64,000 nt of DNA from Batillaria attramentaria (taxonomy: Eukaryota; Mollusca; Gastropoda; Batillariidae): the NCBI GenBank assembly GCA_018292915.2, contig JACVVK020000154.1, forward strand, positions 852,001-916,000, given 5' to 3'. The translations under genes and the position numbers were made by a program. This document shows positions 61,307 through 64,000 of this stretch, one piece after another (the stretch's first letter is position 1; every line of letters begins with the position of its first letter). Under the pieces are notes generated by a model. The model did not search any database. It was not told the origin of the DNA and saw nothing but the letters and a program-made list of their open reading frames with translations.

Positions 61307-63462
61307 GTACTTGACACTTACAGATAAACCCTGTTCAATGTGGCTATCATTATCTGGTGTACTCACGTGATGTACCACGTGGTTCTAGTTAACATGATTT
61401 CCAGGAGATCTGTATTGCCCAATATTGCGCGAATTAATCAGTCTCCGTAGGGGTGAAGGAGGAAGCAACCTAGCAAAACTTAGCAAGTAGTGTTTGCAGC
61501 AGCGAAAAAGCGCCGCGAACTGAACCCAGCACGCATGCTGACCTGATTCACACGTATTCTCTCACACACTGGACATAAACATATTACAATCACGTGGTGC
61601 GAAGGGTCAGCTCAGCTATTTAAATTTCGGAATTTAGAATTGCATTTATTTTTCAGATTTGGTGGGCAGAACATTTCCAAAGCAGGGGGGGGGGGGGAGG
61701 CGGAGTACCCGGAGAGAACCCCCGACGATCGGCCCGAATGAACGGTGCCACATACGAGAAGGAAAAATTCTTTTCCCCGAGTGGGTCTGGAACCTCTGAC
61801 CTCTCGCACTGGTGACAAGTCTCTTAACCACTAGACCACCGACTGCCCCAAACCACCGACTGTCCCGTGATAAGTCAAGTCAAAACACTTTATTTATCCC
61901 ACAAGGGGCAATTCATCATCGGGCGGGCTCAATAACTCATTTTGACATAATATTATAAAAGATATAAGAGCACATTGAAATGAAATTTTTAAAAAATAGC
62001 GTAAGATGATATAATCATAACACACACACACATACACGTAAAATGATGAACAACACACTAAGAATTAAGTTCTCTTCCTTGGTGCAATGGGTTCAGGGTT
62101 TTGGTAGTGGCATTGTTTTGTGCCCTACATGCGACGCCACAATACTGCAATGCACTGGTATTGCTTGGGTGTGACGGCTTTGCCACCGTTAGGTATAGCC
62201 GATGGTGTGCTTGAAGCGATCGTGAAGACCGAAACAGCTGTCCACAGTGGTCGTAACAGAACGTGGACCCCTCTTCGGGGGACCAAAATCACATTTCCAT
62301 TGCACCGTGGAGCTGTGAGAGACATGCTGGTTGATGGGGAGCCTTCACTGGTGTTGCCTGCTCTCAGTTTCCTTAAGTACCCCCCCCCCCCACCCCCCAA
62401 TATCTTTTCGAATCATTTTTTTTTTTTTTTTTTTTTTTTTTTGATGCTGCGAACTGTAGATCTAGTGATCAAATTTCCAATACAGGCACTGTACGCTCCC
62501 TTGCAGCGTCCATTTTTTCTCGTTGTGTCGAATTTTTCGCTGCTGCAATCAATACTTGCCAGGTTTCTATGAGAAATAGTTATATTGTGATAATGTTGAC
62601 CCCCGAGAAAGCAGGCTTTATTGCCTCACACACTATTTTCACAAGTAGTTTGATAATAAATCAAAATAATTCTCGAGAACTACGATTTATCAATTTTTAC
62701 ACCACTCGCCAGTGCAAACTTTCAGCAAGTTAACTATGAGTGTTTTACGTCCGAAAATAGTAATGAAACAGAGAGCGACAGTGTGAGTTATGACTTTCCA
62801 TAACCCATTCAGTGGTTTACGAGTTTCACAAAAACACACTCCAGTTACGACATCAAACAGAAAGTGCGTCATTTCAAACCTTTGGAACTCATACGTCACG
62901 GCTGGTGCACAGTTATTTTGCTCACTTTTGGGGGTGAAATTTTATTTTCCTTGGTTCACAGAAAATTCTCTGCGAAGTATTTGCGAGTGCACTTTGCGAA
63001 TGTCAGTACATGAGCACATGCTTTGAATGATATTCTTCTTTACATCAAGCAATTTCAATTGCCCTACGCATCATTTCCTCACAAGTCAGTGTGTAGAATT
63101 TTGAGGGGGGTACAAAAGTCACTAGTCACACCGGAGGCTCGGTAGCTACACAAACAATCGAACCATCTCGGGATTAGTCTTTCGCCGTAAACCACTCCAA
63201 CTAATCATGTAAGCTCTATACCTGTTATCAGCAAATTTCGAAGAAGATTTCATGCTTGCTGGCAACGTTGGTACAAACGAAATCATCCGCTTGGACATGG
63301 AAACCCTGAGCTACATCAAGATCCCGGTAGCAGATGTCACGTCACCAAAGGACATTGTCTACGACCCTGTTGACGACCGTATCTACTGGACGGCCAACAA
63401 AACCATAGAAACTGCTGTGCTTCATGGAGCCTACAAATCAGTCTTGCCCAACCTAGACAATG
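59123..63462 (+). CDS. Gene 4 (partial): CUB domain plus YWTD (LDL-receptor class B) propeller protein
   Basis: Three exons: 59123-59307 (phase 1-0), 61135-61306 (0-1), 63232-63462 (1-1). The first two make one CUB domain: ECGGTFTSLEGTFQSPGFPNNY, CYYRI, RITLTFHHFDI, CEDYVM, then VHDGNSDASPRIY, FCSDHNFTATGFNATYTS. The third has DFMLAGNVGTNEIIRLDME and DPVDDRIYWTANKTI, a YWTD repeat (YWTA) of an LDL-receptor-type beta-propeller. No signal peptide is visible, and the phase-1 end at 63462 means the gene continues past the window. CUB plus YWTD suggests an extracellular or membrane receptor/adhesion protein. Linking the propeller exon to the CUB exons rests on phase and orientation only. Confidence 0.75.
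59389..61260 (+). repeat. Tandem duplication spanning part of the CUB intron and exon 2
   Basis: Copy 1 (about 59389-60435) and copy 2 (about 60437-61260) share long near-identical stretches. Examples are tttcgccctgtggtgt, actaatgatgattgtc-like sequence, and the whole exon 2 start. Copy 2 lacks about 220 bp present in copy 1 (59815-60040). Confidence 0.88.
60292..60420 (+). pseudogene. Decayed duplicate of CUB exon 2
   Basis: It starts VHDGNSATSPRIYSDTG after a C-rich acceptor like the true exon, then drifts. It loses the FCSDHNF core and any matching donor where the second copy begins. It is probably skipped; inclusion would break the CUB fold. Confidence 0.8.
61505..61855 (-). repeat. SINE family C with tRNA-like head
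   Basis: On the minus strand the head (61850 to about 61775) reads gcagtcggtggtctagtggtt (box A) and gaggttccagaccc (box B). The body down to 61505 is shared with 2695-2998 and 25785-26098. This copy identifies the other two as head-less SINEs. Confidence 0.75.
61865..62060 (-). repeat. LINE 3'-end-like fragment
   Basis: Aagtcaaaacactttatttatcccacaaggggc has the same style as 8683 and 57842. Confidence 0.5.
62061..63231. other. Gene 4 intron, no recognised content
   Basis: An open frame at 62120-62572 contains poly-P and poly-F runs from C and T tracts and no motif I know. The rest is A/T-rich. Confidence 0.5.
63232..63462 (+). CDS. Gene 4 exon: YWTD propeller segment
   Basis: 77 codons, phase 1-1, acceptor ttatcag, donor gtaggt. 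Contains IYDPVDDRIYWT-like (VYDPVDDRIYWTA) and the preceding blade strand LAGNVGTNEIIRLD. At least five more blades would be expected downstream. Confidence 0.82.
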
Positions 63463-64000
63463 GTAGGTCCAGTCAGTCGTTGCTATCTGAATCGGTACAC
63501 TTGTAAGTGTATTGATAACTAGCTCTTTCTTTCAATTCACAAAACCACAGTTACAATTTCATTGAGTACCACCAATATGAATCGTATGTTTTTTTTATTT
63601 TTTTATTTCATTAAAAAACCGGCTTTCTCTGGCGTGCTTCTGTGAATCACGAGGAAAATAAAACTACACTTAAACACTTGAACGCGTGAATTCTTGCGCA
63701 TTTTGACATGATATTGTTACATTCGATTTACAATTGCTCCAATAAACAAAACGTATAACTTTAATCTATTCACATTATTATTATGATATATATATCATAT
63801 ATAATTATATATATGAATCATATGTATTGAGAGATGTGCGACATAATTAATATGAAATTTCAAACGTTAACGCTAACGTTAACGTTAGCACCAACCACCA
63901 TCAGATTCAGAGATCGCTTGAACTTTTATTGTTTTGCGTAGATTTATTGATAACTTTGTTTCGCACTATGTAACAGATCATGCCAAAATTAACTTAAGAT
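63463..64000. other. Intron after the YWTD exon, to the window end
   Basis: A/T-rich, with a tatata palindrome region (63785-63820) and an acgttaacg-type repeat (63865-63890). No exon seen. Confidence 0.55.

Noticed and set aside
62120..62572. 150-residue frame in the gene 4 intron
   Set aside because: Contains poly-Pro and poly-Phe from C and T tracts; no recognisable domain or splice support.

Overview
The window is animal nuclear DNA. It has multi-exon genes with GT-AG introns, symmetric phase-1 extracellular domain exons (C-type lectin, MAM, EGF, Ig-like, ephrin-receptor-like Cys-rich, CUB, YWTD), many (GT)n tracts and several tRNA-derived SINE families. A lophotrochozoan, most likely a gastropod mollusc, fits best. 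That is an inference; nothing in the window fixes the species.

Positions 1-39,250 hold three paralogous single-pass membrane receptor genes, head to tail on the + strand. Gene 1 (258-7114) is visible only from its Cys-rich exon to its stop. Gene 2 (11595-20722) runs from a signal-peptide exon through a Ser/Thr/Pro 9-bp minisatellite exon to its stop. Gene 3 (22291-38527) has 17 exons and joins into a 4701-nt frame (1566 residues): signal peptide, C-type lectin, MAM, seven EGF repeats, mucin-like linker, possible furin site, Ig-like region, Cys-rich module, an unassigned six-Cys domain, a transmembrane helix and a tail with nine copies of a 24-residue repeat carrying YLTP. All three share the last eight exon types in the same order and phases. 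They differ most in the N-terminal ectodomain and in the number of tail tyrosine motifs. The architecture suggests a glycan- or ligand-binding receptor that docks SH2 proteins through YxxP and Yxx-phi motifs; this is inferred.

Positions 39,254-47,510 are a complete 8.26-kb LTR retrotransposon. Its two 1369-bp LTRs look identical, and it lies in a GT repeat just after gene 3. Its RT is Ty3/gypsy-type, but the integrase precedes RT/RNase H, as in the Gmr1-like clade. Small frameshifts break its reading frames.

Positions 47,511-59,100 are repeat-rich: a 180-bp tandem repeat, a repeat with a hairpin and a CRE palindrome, a 5'-truncated LINE with a 13-bp target duplication (53516-56322), a 185-bp tandem repeat and microsatellites. 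From 59,123 to the end lies part of a fourth gene: two CUB exons, a decayed duplicate of the second, and a YWTD propeller exon that continues out of the window.

About twenty copies of one tRNA-derived SINE, three further SINE families and a MITE-like element are scattered through introns and spacers. They show nesting and target-site duplications.
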